Positions 41,272 through 49,252 of a DNA stretch of 55,988 bases are shown in pieces; position 1 is the first letter of the stretch, and every line of letters starts with the position of its first letter. The stretch is from ZC4RG42 sp003242425. GTDB taxonomy: Bacteria > Pseudomonadota > Gammaproteobacteria > Burkholderiales > SG8-39. The translations under genes and the position numbers were made by a program. Location of the stretch: NCBI GenBank assembly GCA_937907425.1, contig CALCIE010000088.1, forward strand, positions 1-55,988. Direction: 5' to 3'. Under the pieces are notes generated by a model. That model was not told the origin of the DNA. It saw only the letters and a list, made by a program, of their open reading frames with translations, and made no database searches.

Positions 41272-42243
41272 TCACTCCAGACTGGCGAGATAGGCCGCGA
41301 CTGCCTGCAAGTCCCCGGGCTGCAGATTCCGGAACGCGGGCATGCGGTTGCCGGGCTTGAGCGCCTGGCTGTCGGCGATCCAGCCGGCCAGGGCGCCGAG
41401 GCTGTTCGGAATCGCGCCGGCGCCGAGCGTGCGGCGGCTGCCCACGTGCGTGAGGTCCGGGCCGAGCGCGCGGCTTTCGTTCACGCCGCGCACGGTGTGG
41501 CAGCTTCCGCAACCGGCGGACAGGAACACGTCGCGTCCGCGTTGCAACAGCGGCGAGTCGGGTATGCGCGCCGTTGCCTTCCGGGCGGCATGCCAGCGCT
41601 CGAAATCCTTTTCGTTCACCACTTCGACGGTGAAAGCCATCTTGGCGTGCTGGGTGCCGCAATACTCCGCGCACTGGCCGCGATAGACGCCCGTGCGCGT
41701 AGGGCGCACCTGCATCGTCTTCGAATGGCCGGGAATCATGTCGAGCTTGCCGTGCAGATTCGGCACCCAGAAGCTGTGGATCACGTCGGCGCTGCGCAGA
41801 TGGAAGGCGACGGTGCGGTTCGCCGGCACGACGATCTCGTTCGCCGTCTCGAATTGCGCCCAGCCGTTTTCGTCGAGGTAGCGCACGCGCCACCAGTACT
41901 GTTCGCCCGTCACTTCGACGTGCAGCGCGGGCTCGCCGCGCAGCAGGAGATTCGGTGCGCCGGCGAAGGCGTAGGTCATGAGCGCGGTGAGCGTCACCAC
42001 CGGGAAGAGGATGCCGCCGCCGACGATGAGCTTGCGGTGCGCGAGCCGTTTGCGGCTTTCCGGACCGAATACCGCGTAGGCGGCGATCGCCATTACGAGC
42101 AGGAAGATCGCCGTCGCGCCGCCGTAGAGCAGCCAGGACAGCCCGCCGATGAAGGCCGATTCCTCGCTTGCCGGATCGAGCGCATGCTGCACGCCGCTGC
42201 ACGCGGCGAGGCCGAAGGAAAGCAGAGGCAGCGCGCGCTTCAT
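41272..42243 (-). CDS. Cytochrome c oxidase subunit II with fused cytochrome c domain
   Basis: A 323-residue caa3-type subunit II with a lipoprotein signal (GLAAC, Cys15). Two membrane helices follow (residues ~33-57, 72-95). The cupredoxin domain binds CuA: His156 (HSFWVP), then CAEYCGTQHAKM (Cys191, Cys195, His199, Met202). The C-terminal domain has one c-type heme, CGSCH (Cys245-His249), with a Met ligand probably in NRMPAF. It accepts electrons and passes them to heme a. The start overlaps the upstream diheme cytochrome gene by ATGA. Confidence 0.95.
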   Translation of the reverse strand: MKRALPLLSFGLAACSGVQHALDPASEESAFIGGLSWLLYGGATAIFLLVMAIAAYAVFGPESRKRLAHRKLIVGGGILFPVVTLTALMTYAFAGAPNLLLRGEPALHVEVTGEQYWWRVRYLDENGWAQFETANEIVVPANRTVAFHLRSADVIHSFWVPNLHGKLDMIPGHSKTMQVRPTRTGVYRGQCAEYCGTQHAKMAFTVEVVNEKDFERWHAARKATARIPDSPLLQRGRDVFLSAGCGSCHTVRGVNESRALGPDLTHVGSRRTLGAGAIPNSLGALAGWIADSQALKPGNRMPAFRNLQPGDLQAVAAYLASLE

Positions 42244-43103
42244 CGCAGCGTTTCCAGGAAAGCGGCGAGATCGTGGGCGTCGCGTTCGGTCACGCCGAGG
42301 TTCGGCATCGCGGTGTCGGGATCGACCGCCTTGGGATCGCGCAGCCAGCGCACCATGTTCGCGCGCGTGTTGGGCAGTACGCCGCCGATGAAACCGCGCC
42401 GCGCCATGCCCGCGAGCGGCGGACCGACGGGATGGATCGCGCCCACCACGCCGGGAATTTCGTGGCAGCTCACGCAGGCGTATTGCTGCAAGGCTTTTTT
42501 GCCGCGCCCGGCATCGCCTTCCGCGGGATGCGGCGTGGGCGTGACGGCATCTTCGCGCGCCTGCGTCTCGGCGGGCTTCAGCGGACCTTCGCGCGTACCC
42601 ACGCGCGCGGCGAGCGCCTCGTATTCGCGCGGCGTGAGATGCGCAAGCGCGGCGACGAAAGCGGCGATGTCCCAGATCTGTTCGTCCGGCACGCGGAATT
42701 CCCAGGCCGGCATGCCCGTCATCTTGATGCCGTAGCGCACCACCCAGTAGATGTCGCGCACGTCCCAGGTGCGCGCGGTGTGGGCGAGGTTCGCGGGCAG
42801 CGGCGTCATGCCGAGCGCGAAGGCGTTGGGCGGCACGCCGGGCGCGCCGTGGCAGTTGAGACAGTGCTCGCGATAGAGGACGAGGCCGTTCTCGATGCGG
42901 CCGTCGAGCGGCGGCACGTCGATGTTCTCGGCGCGCTGCGCCACCGAACGCTTGAGCGCGGCGTTGAGCAGCCAATAGACCGGCGCGGTGTGCTGCTCGG
43001 TTGCGGCGACGTTGTACACACCGAAGTACACCACGGCCGCGCCCGCAAGCGTGCCCGCGAGCGTCAGCACCACAAGCAGCCTGATCGCGCCGCGCCGGCT
43101 CAT
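42240..43103 (-). CDS. Membrane-anchored diheme cytochrome c
   Basis: A 287-residue protein with an N-terminal membrane anchor (IRLLVVLTLAGTLAGAAVVYFGVYNVAA) and two heme c sites, CLNCH and CVSCH, about 130 residues apart, with Met-containing loops (KMTGMPAW, TAMPNLG) likely providing distal ligands. It probably shuttles electrons between a quinol-oxidising complex and the caa3 oxidase, or feeds the oxidase directly. The second domain is related to the single domain of the next gene upstream (GVVGAIHPVGPPLAGMARRGFIGGVLPN against GVVGAVGEVGPPLDGLARRVYIAGVLTN), so one arose by duplication. Confidence 0.93.
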   Translation of the reverse strand: MSRRGAIRLLVVLTLAGTLAGAAVVYFGVYNVAATEQHTAPVYWLLNAALKRSVAQRAENIDVPPLDGRIENGLVLYREHCLNCHGAPGVPPNAFALGMTPLPANLAHTARTWDVRDIYWVVRYGIKMTGMPAWEFRVPDEQIWDIAAFVAALAHLTPREYEALAARVGTREGPLKPAETQAREDAVTPTPHPAEGDAGRGKKALQQYACVSCHEIPGVVGAIHPVGPPLAGMARRGFIGGVLPNTRANMVRWLRDPKAVDPDTAMPNLGVTERDAHDLAAFLETLR

Positions 43104-43480
43104 CTGCGCAGGTAGAGGAATGCGGCCATGTCGCGCGCCTGTTCTTCCGTGACGCCCAGATCGGGCATGGCCGTTTTCGGTGCGATGTCCTGCGGCATGC
43201 GGATCCATCGCGCGAGGTTTTCCGGCGTGTTCGTCAGCACTCCGGCGATGTAGACGCGCCGTGCCAGTCCGTCGAGCGGCGGACCGACTTCGCCGACCGC
43301 GCCGACCACGCCTTCGATGCGATGGCAGGTGCCGCAGCCGAACTGCCACAGCAGTTCGCGGCCGCGTTCGGCATCGCCGCCCGCCGTATGCGTTTCCGAC
43401 GCGCTGCCGCAGCCGGCGGCGAGCAGGCATAGGGCGAATGGTGCAACGCAGCAACGCGGCCGCAGGAACGGGCGGGACAT
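43100..43480 (-). CDS. Monoheme cytochrome c lipoprotein
   Basis: A 126-residue protein with a lipoprotein signal (MSRPFLRPRCCVAPFALCLLAAGC, lipobox AAGC). It has one heme site CGTCH and a Met ligand probably in TAMPDLG. It is the first gene of the oxidase operon and overlaps the diheme gene by ATGA. It is a small electron carrier anchored to the outer face of the inner membrane or the outer membrane. No clear ribosome binding site precedes the ATG; an upstream start is possible but would spoil the signal peptide. Confidence 0.9.
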   Translation of the reverse strand: MSRPFLRPRCCVAPFALCLLAAGCGSASETHTAGGDAERGRELLWQFGCGTCHRIEGVVGAVGEVGPPLDGLARRVYIAGVLTNTPENLARWIRMPQDIAPKTAMPDLGVTEEQARDMAAFLYLRR

Positions 43481-43559
43481 GCCCGACGCCAAGAAAGGAA
43501 CGGACCCGCTCGCGCGGGCATGGCGATTGCGGCCGCGTCGCGTTCCACCGGGGACGCTC

Positions 43560-44492
43560 ATGTCCGTGCGCCTGTTTTGCCTGCCGCCGCTGCTTGGCTA
43601 CGCCGCCGTCGCGGCGGCGCACGATGTGGAGGAGGCCGCTGCCGCGGGCGGGTGGCAGTCCGATCCCTGGGTCGCGTGGCCGCTCGCCGTAAGCGCGGCA
43701 CTATACGTACTGGGGCTTGCCCGCTTGTGGGGCAGCGCGGGACCGGGCAAGGGGCTGGGCGTCGGGCAGGCGCTCGGTTTCGGCGCCGGCTGGACGGTCC
43801 TCGCCGTCGCGCTGCTGTCGCCGCTCGAAACGCTGGGCGCCCATTCCTTTGCCGCGCACATGGTCCAGCACGAGCTCGTCATGATCGTGGCGGCGCCGCT
43901 GCTGGTCATGAGCCGTCCGCTGGCGGCATGGGCCTGGGCTTTTCCGCACAGGCTCCGGCGCGCGTTCGGGCGCTGCATCCGTTACCGGCTCGCGGCCGCG
44001 TGCTGGAAGGCCTTGCGCGTGCCGGCAGGCGCGTGGGTGCTGCATGCAGCGGTCCTGTGGGCCTGGCATGCGCCGGCGCTTTTCGATGCCGCGCTGCGCG
44101 ACAATGGCATTCATATCCTGCAGCATCTTTCCTTCCTGTTCGCGGCGCTGCTGTTCTGGTGGAGCGTGCTGGGGCGCGATGCGCGCATCGCGCCGGGCGT
44201 GCCCGTTCTGTCCCTGCTGACGACGCTCATCCATACCGGCATCCTCGGCGCGCTGATGAGTTTTGCGCCGACCGTCTGGTATCCGGCCTACGCCGAACGC
44301 ACGCCGGGCATCGGCCTCGATCCCGTCGCAGACCAGCAACTGGGCGGCTTGCTCATGTGGGTACCGGCGGGCAGCGTCTACCTGCTGGCGGCATTGTGGC
44401 TGGCGTGGCGCTGGCTCGCTGCCGATGGCACCGCCTTCGGCAGCGCAGCCTCTGTCGAGGACCAAAGCGCCGCAACTCCGTCAAAGCAATGA
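43560..44492 (+). CDS. ctaG: Cytochrome c oxidase assembly protein CtaG (caa3 type)
   Basis: A 310-residue integral membrane protein divergent from the oxidase operon, with GGGGA upstream of ATG 43560. It has about seven helices, with conserved His and Met in AHMVQHELVMIVAAPLLVMSRP, LWAWHAPALFDAAL, HILQHLSFLFAALLFWWSVLG and TTLIHTGILGALMSF, the pattern of the caa3_CtaG family. The family is needed for assembly or copper loading of caa3 oxidases and is unrelated to the Cox11-type CtaG. A signal-like N-terminus (AAVAAAHDVEEA) precedes helix 1. Confidence 0.92.
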   Translation: MSVRLFCLPPLLGYAAVAAAHDVEEAAAAGGWQSDPWVAWPLAVSAALYVLGLARLWGSAGPGKGLGVGQALGFGAGWTVLAVALLSPLETLGAHSFAAHMVQHELVMIVAAPLLVMSRPLAAWAWAFPHRLRRAFGRCIRYRLAAACWKALRVPAGAWVLHAAVLWAWHAPALFDAALRDNGIHILQHLSFLFAALLFWWSVLGRDARIAPGVPVLSLLTTLIHTGILGALMSFAPTVWYPAYAERTPGIGLDPVADQQLGGLLMWVPAGSVYLLAALWLAWRWLAADGTAFGSAASVEDQSAATPSKQ

Positions 44493-44543
44493 AAAAAAGG
44501 AGATTGATATCGCTCCCATTGCTTTTGTTTGCTGGCCTGCCGT

Positions 44544-44582
44544 CCCGAGAACGGCTATTCTTCGCGCCATTTTGTTCTCGGG
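44544..44582 (+). promoter_or_regulatory. 9-bp inverted repeat in the siaA leader
   Basis: CCCGAGAAC (44544-44552) and GTTCTCGGG (44574-44582) are perfect inverted copies around 21 nt. The right arm ends 6 nt before the siaA ATG, so GGG, the only Shine-Dalgarno-like tract, would be paired in RNA. It may be a translational switch or an operator. The flanking 44493-44543 is A/T-rich for this window. Confidence 0.65.
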
Positions 44583-44588
44583 CAGCGA

Positions 44589-46589
44589 ATGAAGCGGCGT
44601 TACGGTATCCGGGCAAAACTCGCACTCACCCTGCTGTTTGCGTTCCTGATCGTTCTGATTCCCGTCGTATTGATCGGCGTACAGGTCGCCGAGCGCATCC
44701 GGTGGCATTTCGGCGACGCTTATGCCCGCAACTTCACCCAGCTCCACGGCGAGCGCATTCTCGGTCCCCTGGCGCGCGATCTCGCGCTCATCCGCCGGTT
44801 TTCCGATTCGGCGGTGATGCGCGAATGGCTGCGTGACGAGAGCAACGCGCAACTGCGCGCGCGCGCCTTCCGCGAAGCCGAAGCCTACCGGCAGGATCTG
44901 CTCGGCCGCGCGTACTCCATCGCGAGCCGCGGCAGCCTGAGCTACTACTACAACGACGACCACACGGAATACAGCGAAGCGCCGCGTTACCGTCTCGATC
45001 CCGCCAAGGCGGAGGATGCCTGGTTTTTCTCCACGCTCCAGGCCGTGGACAAACAGAACCTCAATCCCAACCCGGACCGCTGGCTGCAGAAAGTGATGGT
45101 ATGGGCCAACGTGGTGATCGAGGACGACGGCGAACGCCTCGGCGTCGCGAGCGCGGGCGTCGATCTCTCCACCTTCATCCAGTCCTTCATCCACACTTCG
45201 GAAGCCGGCGTGACGCCGATGATCGTCGACAGCAGCGGCGCGATCCAGGCGCATCCGGACAAGGAACGCATCGCCTTCGGTTCCGGCGCCACCGGCAGGG
45301 CGGAGCAGACGGCCACCATCGGCGCGCTGCTGGGCGGCAATGCCGATCGTGCGCGGCTGAACGAGGCGCTGCGGACCGCCGCGGCACGGCCGGGGGAAGT
45401 GCAGGTCCTGGAAGTCGTGCTCGACGGCAAGCGTCAGCTCATCGGCCTGTCCTATCTCGAGGCGCTGCGCTGGTATCTGGTCACGGCGGTCGATCTCAAC
45501 ACCGCGCATTTCGTCGGTCGCGACTGGCTGGCCGCAGCCGGCGCGGCGCTGGTGGCCGTCGTCACGATCCTGTTCGTCGCCTTTGCCGTGGTGGTGGAGC
45601 GTCTGCTCCTGCGGCCCTTGCGCAGCCTGCATCATTCCGCGGTCGAGCTCGCCGCGGGCAACTACGACGTGCGTCTGCCTCCGCCCGGCCGTGACGAACT
45701 GGGCGATCTCAATCTCGCCTTCGAGCGCATGGCGCGTCAGATCAAGGCGCATACCGATCAACTGGAACAGAAGGTGCGCGAGCGCACCGAGGCGCTCAGC
45801 AAAGCCAATGCGGCGATGGCGCAGGCGCAGAAGGAGATCGGCGATTCGATCCAGTACGCAAGCCTGATCCAGCGCGCCTTCCTGCCGGACCGCCAGCTCG
45901 GCGAAGTGCTGGGCGACAACTACTTCGTGATCTGGCGGCCGCGCGACGTGGTCGGCGGCGACTTCTATCTGTTCCGCCCGGACGGCGACCGCTACCTCGT
46001 CGGCGTGGTCGATTGCGCCGGACACGGCGTCCCGGGCGCGTTAATGACCATGCTCGCGCGGGCGGCGCTCGACGAGGCCGTGAACCGCCACGGCGTGGAT
46101 GCGCCGGCGCGTCTTTTGGCACATATCGACAGCACGCTGCGTGGCATGATTGACCAGTCGGCACTGCCGCGCGCCATCGCCACGAACATGGACATCGGTC
46201 TGGTGAGCGTCGATATCGGCCGCCGCAAACTGCGCTTCGCCGGCGCGAAGATCGCGCTGTTCTGGAGCGACGGTGAGGAAGTGGGCGAGCTGCCGGGCGC
46301 GCGCCGGGCCGTGTGCGACCGCCGCGTCGGGGAATACGAGGACGTCGAAGTCGAATTGCGCAGCGAGGCGACCTATTACCTCATCACCGACGGCTTCCTG
46401 GATCAGGCCGGCGGTGAACGCGGCTACGGCTTCGGCAAGCGCCGTCTGCTGGCGCTGCTGCGCGAGCATGCGCATCTGCCCATGCAGGAGCAGGCCAGCG
46501 CGCTCGACCGCGCGCTGGAAGCCTACCGCGGCAGCCAGTCGCAACGCGACGACATCACCGTGCTTTCTTTTCGTATTGCCAACAACTAA
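44589..46589 (+). CDS. siaA: SiaA-like membrane PP2C-type phosphatase
   Basis: A 666-residue protein: membrane helix 1 (LTLLFAFLIVLIPVVLIGVQV), a sensory periplasmic domain of ~280 residues, helix 2 (WLAAAGAALVAVVTILFVAFAVVV, about residues 315-340), a HAMP domain, a coiled linker and a C-terminal SpoIIE-like phosphatase (VVGGDFYLF, VDCAGHGVPGALMTM, TDGFLDQAGG supply metal-binding Asp). In Pseudomonas SiaA dephosphorylates SiaC, freeing it to activate SiaD. The three following genes match siaB, siaC and siaD in order, which makes the assignment firm. An inverted repeat covers the ribosome binding site region. Confidence 0.95.
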   Translation: MKRRYGIRAKLALTLLFAFLIVLIPVVLIGVQVAERIRWHFGDAYARNFTQLHGERILGPLARDLALIRRFSDSAVMREWLRDESNAQLRARAFREAEAYRQDLLGRAYSIASRGSLSYYYNDDHTEYSEAPRYRLDPAKAEDAWFFSTLQAVDKQNLNPNPDRWLQKVMVWANVVIEDDGERLGVASAGVDLSTFIQSFIHTSEAGVTPMIVDSSGAIQAHPDKERIAFGSGATGRAEQTATIGALLGGNADRARLNEALRTAAARPGEVQVLEVVLDGKRQLIGLSYLEALRWYLVTAVDLNTAHFVGRDWLAAAGAALVAVVTILFVAFAVVVERLLLRPLRSLHHSAVELAAGNYDVRLPPPGRDELGDLNLAFERMARQIKAHTDQLEQKVRERTEALSKANAAMAQAQKEIGDSIQYASLIQRAFLPDRQLGEVLGDNYFVIWRPRDVVGGDFYLFRPDGDRYLVGVVDCAGHGVPGALMTMLARAALDEAVNRHGVDAPARLLAHIDSTLRGMIDQSALPRAIATNMDIGLVSVDIGRRKLRFAGAKIALFWSDGEEVGELPGARRAVCDRRVGEYEDVEVELRSEATYYLITDGFLDQAGGERGYGFGKRRLLALLREHAHLPMQEQASALDRALEAYRGSQSQRDDITVLSFRIANN

Positions 46590-46616
46590 AACACAGACAA
46601 ACACAGGACCGACGCC

Positions 46617-47162
46617 ATGAACGACAACGATTTTTTCGGGCTGCGTGAACTGATCACGCGTCACCGCATCCTGTTGTGTTTCAACGGCCCCATCTCGCGC
46701 AGCCTGATCGAGGAGATCGGCAACGCCCTGCAGAACTATCTGCGGGCCGAGGCTGCCAAGCCTTCGGCGGTGATGGACGTGTTCGCCATCTACATCGAAA
46801 TGACGCAGAACATCCGTCACTACGCCGTGCGCAAGGGCTACGGCGAGAAGGACAGCTCGGCGACCATCGTGGTGGCGCGCGAAGGCGAAGGCGACTCGTA
46901 TCTGGTGCAGGCCGGCAATATCGTCGAGGCGGCCGACGGGGAAATCCTCCTTGCCCGCGTACGGGAACTGGCCGCGCTCGACAAAGCGGCGCTCAGGGCG
47001 GCGTACAAGGAGCAGCTGCGGCGTCCGCGGGACGAGAGCGCCGTGGCCGGCGCAGGTCTCGGTTTGATCGACATCGCGCGCAGGGCTTCGCGTCCGCTCA
47101 GCGCCCACCTCATTCCGCAATCCGACGGCAAGGCGCTTTTCAGCCTGCAAGCCGTGATCTGA
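46617..47162 (+). CDS. siaB: SiaB-family protein kinase
   Basis: A 181-residue soluble protein beginning NDNDFFGLRELITRHRILLCFNGPISRSLIEEIG; AGGA lies 8 nt upstream. It shows the SiaB/DUF6272 pattern, including IYIEMTQNIRHYAVRKGYGE and GLGLIDIARRAS, reminiscent of the N box and GxGL of anti-sigma kinase ATPases. In Pseudomonas SiaB phosphorylates SiaC on a threonine and so opposes SiaA. It is 27 nt after siaA and 24 nt before siaC. Confidence 0.92.
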   Translation: MNDNDFFGLRELITRHRILLCFNGPISRSLIEEIGNALQNYLRAEAAKPSAVMDVFAIYIEMTQNIRHYAVRKGYGEKDSSATIVVAREGEGDSYLVQAGNIVEAADGEILLARVRELAALDKAALRAAYKEQLRRPRDESAVAGAGLGLIDIARRASRPLSAHLIPQSDGKALFSLQAVI

Positions 47163-47186
47163 GACCGACCGAGATAGAATCACGTC

Positions 47187-47576
47187 ATGAACGAACGGCT
47201 TCACATTCCCCAAACCCGGTCGACGCCGGAAATCAGCGCCGACTGGGATGCCGGTGTGGTCTCCATGTCCGGCGATTCCTACCCGGAAAACTCCTTCGAG
47301 TTCTTTACCTCCACCATCGACTGGATCAAACAGTATCTGAAACAGGAGCAGCGTCCGCTGCGCCTGGAGCTGCGCCTCATCTACCTCAACACCAGCTCGG
47401 TGAAGGCGATGATGGATATCTTCGAAATGCTGGAAGAGGCGCACCGGCGCGGCCGCGACGTCAGCGTCGACTGGCTCTACGACCCCGAGAACGAACGGGT
47501 GCAAATGCTCGCCGAGGAGTTCCGCGAGGACTGCAGCTTCCCGTTCAACATCACCGCCGAGGCCAAGCAAGCATGA
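47187..47576 (+). CDS. siaC: SiaC-family regulatory phosphoprotein
   Basis: A 129-residue protein of the SiaC (DUF1987) family: LHIPQTRSTPEISADWDAGVVSMSGDSYPENSFEFF, then LRLIYLNTSSVKAMMDIFEMLEEAHRRG. Thr69 in LNTSS matches the threonine phosphorylated in Pseudomonas SiaC. When unphosphorylated SiaC binds and activates the diguanylate cyclase SiaD; SiaA and SiaB set its state. The stop overlaps the siaD start by ATGA. Confidence 0.94.
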   Translation: MNERLHIPQTRSTPEISADWDAGVVSMSGDSYPENSFEFFTSTIDWIKQYLKQEQRPLRLELRLIYLNTSSVKAMMDIFEMLEEAHRRGRDVSVDWLYDPENERVQMLAEEFREDCSFPFNITAEAKQA

Positions 47577-48391
47577 ACACCGAAGTGGCGGATCGCGAGA
47601 GCGACGAGGCCGCCGTACTCGAAGAGATCGGTGCGCTGCTGAAGGATCCGCAGTACGAGGGCAACCCCCTGCGTCCCTTCCTGCAGCGCCTGTACCAGTT
47701 GCACCGCCGGCAGTCCGACCGGCTGCTGCGCCTGGTGCGCATCTCCGACGGCTATCACGGCATGGCGCGGCACAACAGCGACACGCTCGCGGCGCGTATC
47801 GAGCGCGAGGTGATGCGCCTGAAGAAGATCGCCCGCATCTCCGACCTCTACCAGCGCCAGCTGCGCGAACTCGCCGACGCCTTGCGCGACGCTTCGCTCA
47901 CCGATCCGCTCACCGGCCTGCGCAACCGCCGCTACCTCACCGACCGCCTGCGCGAGGAGGGCGTGCGCGCGCAACGTACGCGTACACCGCTGTGCATCGC
48001 CATCGTCGACGTCGATCATTTCAAGGAAGTCAACGACCGCTACGGGCACGACATCGGCGACGTCGTGCTGTGCAACGTGGCGCGCGCTCTTGAAGGCGTG
48101 CTGCGCGAGTACGACACCGTCGGGCGCTGGGGCGGGGAGGAATTCCTGGTGCTGTTGCCCGACACCACGCTGGAGAACGGTTTCAAGATCGGCGAACGCA
48201 TCCGCGCGCGGATCGCGGAATTGCGCATCGAAGACTCCGAACGTCCGGAACTGCGGGCGATTTCGCTCACCGCCAGCATGGGGATGACGGTTCTGCGCGA
48301 GGACGAGGACGTGTTCGACGCGGTCGGGCGGGCCGACACCGCCTTGCGCACCGCCAAGCACGCCGGTCGTAACTGCTGCCACACGGCCTGA
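47573..48391 (+). CDS. siaD: SiaD-like diguanylate cyclase
   Basis: A 272-residue protein making c-di-GMP from two GTP. The N-terminal ~110 residues are helical and likely form the coiled SiaC-binding stalk (AARIEREVMRLKKIARISDLYQRQLRELADALRDA). The GGDEF domain starts with LTDPLTGLRNRRYL; the active site is GGEEF from residue 187. The inhibitory RxxD site (Arg178-Asp181) stands five residues before it, so product feedback is expected. DVDHFKEVNDRYGHDIGD is the GTP/metal part. Coupled to siaC by ATGA. Confidence 0.95.
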   Translation: MNTEVADRESDEAAVLEEIGALLKDPQYEGNPLRPFLQRLYQLHRRQSDRLLRLVRISDGYHGMARHNSDTLAARIEREVMRLKKIARISDLYQRQLRELADALRDASLTDPLTGLRNRRYLTDRLREEGVRAQRTRTPLCIAIVDVDHFKEVNDRYGHDIGDVVLCNVARALEGVLREYDTVGRWGGEEFLVLLPDTTLENGFKIGERIRARIAELRIEDSERPELRAISLTASMGMTVLREDEDVFDAVGRADTALRTAKHAGRNCCHTA

Positions 48392-48400
48392 GCGCCGTTC

Positions 48401-48415
48401 CACGCCGTCGGCGTG
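48401..48415. terminator. Short hairpin between convergent siaD and yqhA-like genes
   Basis: CACGCC-GTC-GGCGTG forms a 6-bp stem with a 3-nt loop between the two stop codons. It has no T-tract, so any termination would be weak and possibly in both directions. Confidence 0.35.
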
Positions 48416-48417
48416 CG

Positions 48418-49044
48418 TCAGTGCGGGCGGCGTTCGTTCTCCCGCGGCTCCTCCGGCTGGATGTCGTGTTCCTCGTGCGCGTGGCGGAACATTTCCTCGC
48501 GGGCGCGTTTCTGTCCCGGGGTGCGTTGCGTTTTGGCGCGTTCGGCCTCGCGGAAGCTATGCACCTTGAAATACACCAGTGCGGCGGTGGCCATCGCGAG
48601 CGCGCCGGCGACGAGCACGAGATCGAGCGCGTCCTGGTGCTGGATGAAGCGCTGCAGGAAGTGCACGGCCATGATGACGATCACCACGCTGATGATCTTG
48701 GTCTCCAGGTCGTTCAGCGTCTCGATGCCCATGGCGACGGTGAGGTTGAGCGGCGAGATGAACAGGCTGTAGAAGCCTACGCCGATGAGGTAGAACACCA
48801 CCGCCTTCAGCATCACCGAGACGATCTCCAGGAAGCGCACGGTGAGGTCGGTCGGGCCGAGCGTCGCGGCCAGCACGCCCTGCCAGGCTTCGGCCACGGT
48901 CTTGAGCGCGATGATCGCCCCGAGCAGAAAGAGCGAGAACGCCGCCAGCAGCACGGCCACCACCGCCACCAGCACGATCAGGCGCGAGCGCCCGATGAGG
49001 CGTGCGGCGGCCGAATCGTGCGTATCCTGTTTGTCGGTAGCCAT
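48418..49044 (-). CDS. YqhA-family (UPF0114) inner-membrane protein
   Basis: A 208-residue protein, start MATDKQDTHDSAAARL. Four hydrophobic helices are visible (LIVLVAVVAVLLAAFSLFLLGAI, VSVMLKAVVFYLIGVGFYSLFI, IISVVIVIMAVHFLQRFI and LVLVAGALAMATAALVYF), together with the UPF0114 features SRLIVLVAVVAVL and FYLIGVGFYSLFISPLNLTVAMGIETLNDLETKIISVV. The C-terminus is a charged, His-rich tail. Function is not known. No clear Shine-Dalgarno sequence. A sigma-54-like element lies at 49079-49095. Confidence 0.85.
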   Translation of the reverse strand: MATDKQDTHDSAAARLIGRSRLIVLVAVVAVLLAAFSLFLLGAIIALKTVAEAWQGVLAATLGPTDLTVRFLEIVSVMLKAVVFYLIGVGFYSLFISPLNLTVAMGIETLNDLETKIISVVIVIMAVHFLQRFIQHQDALDLVLVAGALAMATAALVYFKVHSFREAERAKTQRTPGQKRAREEMFRHAHEEHDIQPEEPRENERRPH

Positions 49045-49078
49045 GCGGCACGCAAAAGGGAAGGAGGCTCCGCGTTGC

Positions 49079-49095
49079 ACGCAAGCCACGCGCCC
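49079..49095 (-). promoter_or_regulatory. Weak sigma-54-like promoter for the yqhA-like gene
   Basis: On the minus strand GGGCGC-N5-TTGCGT keeps TTGC and GG-N10-GC but has two mismatches in the -24 box. The -12 GC lies 37 nt before ATG 49044. Confidence 0.3.
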
Positions 49096-49252
49096 GGAAT
49101 CCGGGCTGGCTGCCGCACGCGCTTTGTCATAGATTCGACAACTATCCGGCATGCCCCGAGAACTAGTGCTTGATGGGATCGTGGCGCACGCTGCATGAAA
49201 GGCGGCGGCTCCACTAAGTTCGGGCAATTCGGGAAATCCAAGGAATGCGGTA

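Noticed and set aside
44481..46025. 514-codon open frame antisense to siaA
   Set aside because: No recognisable domain; siaA is fully supported on the plus strand.
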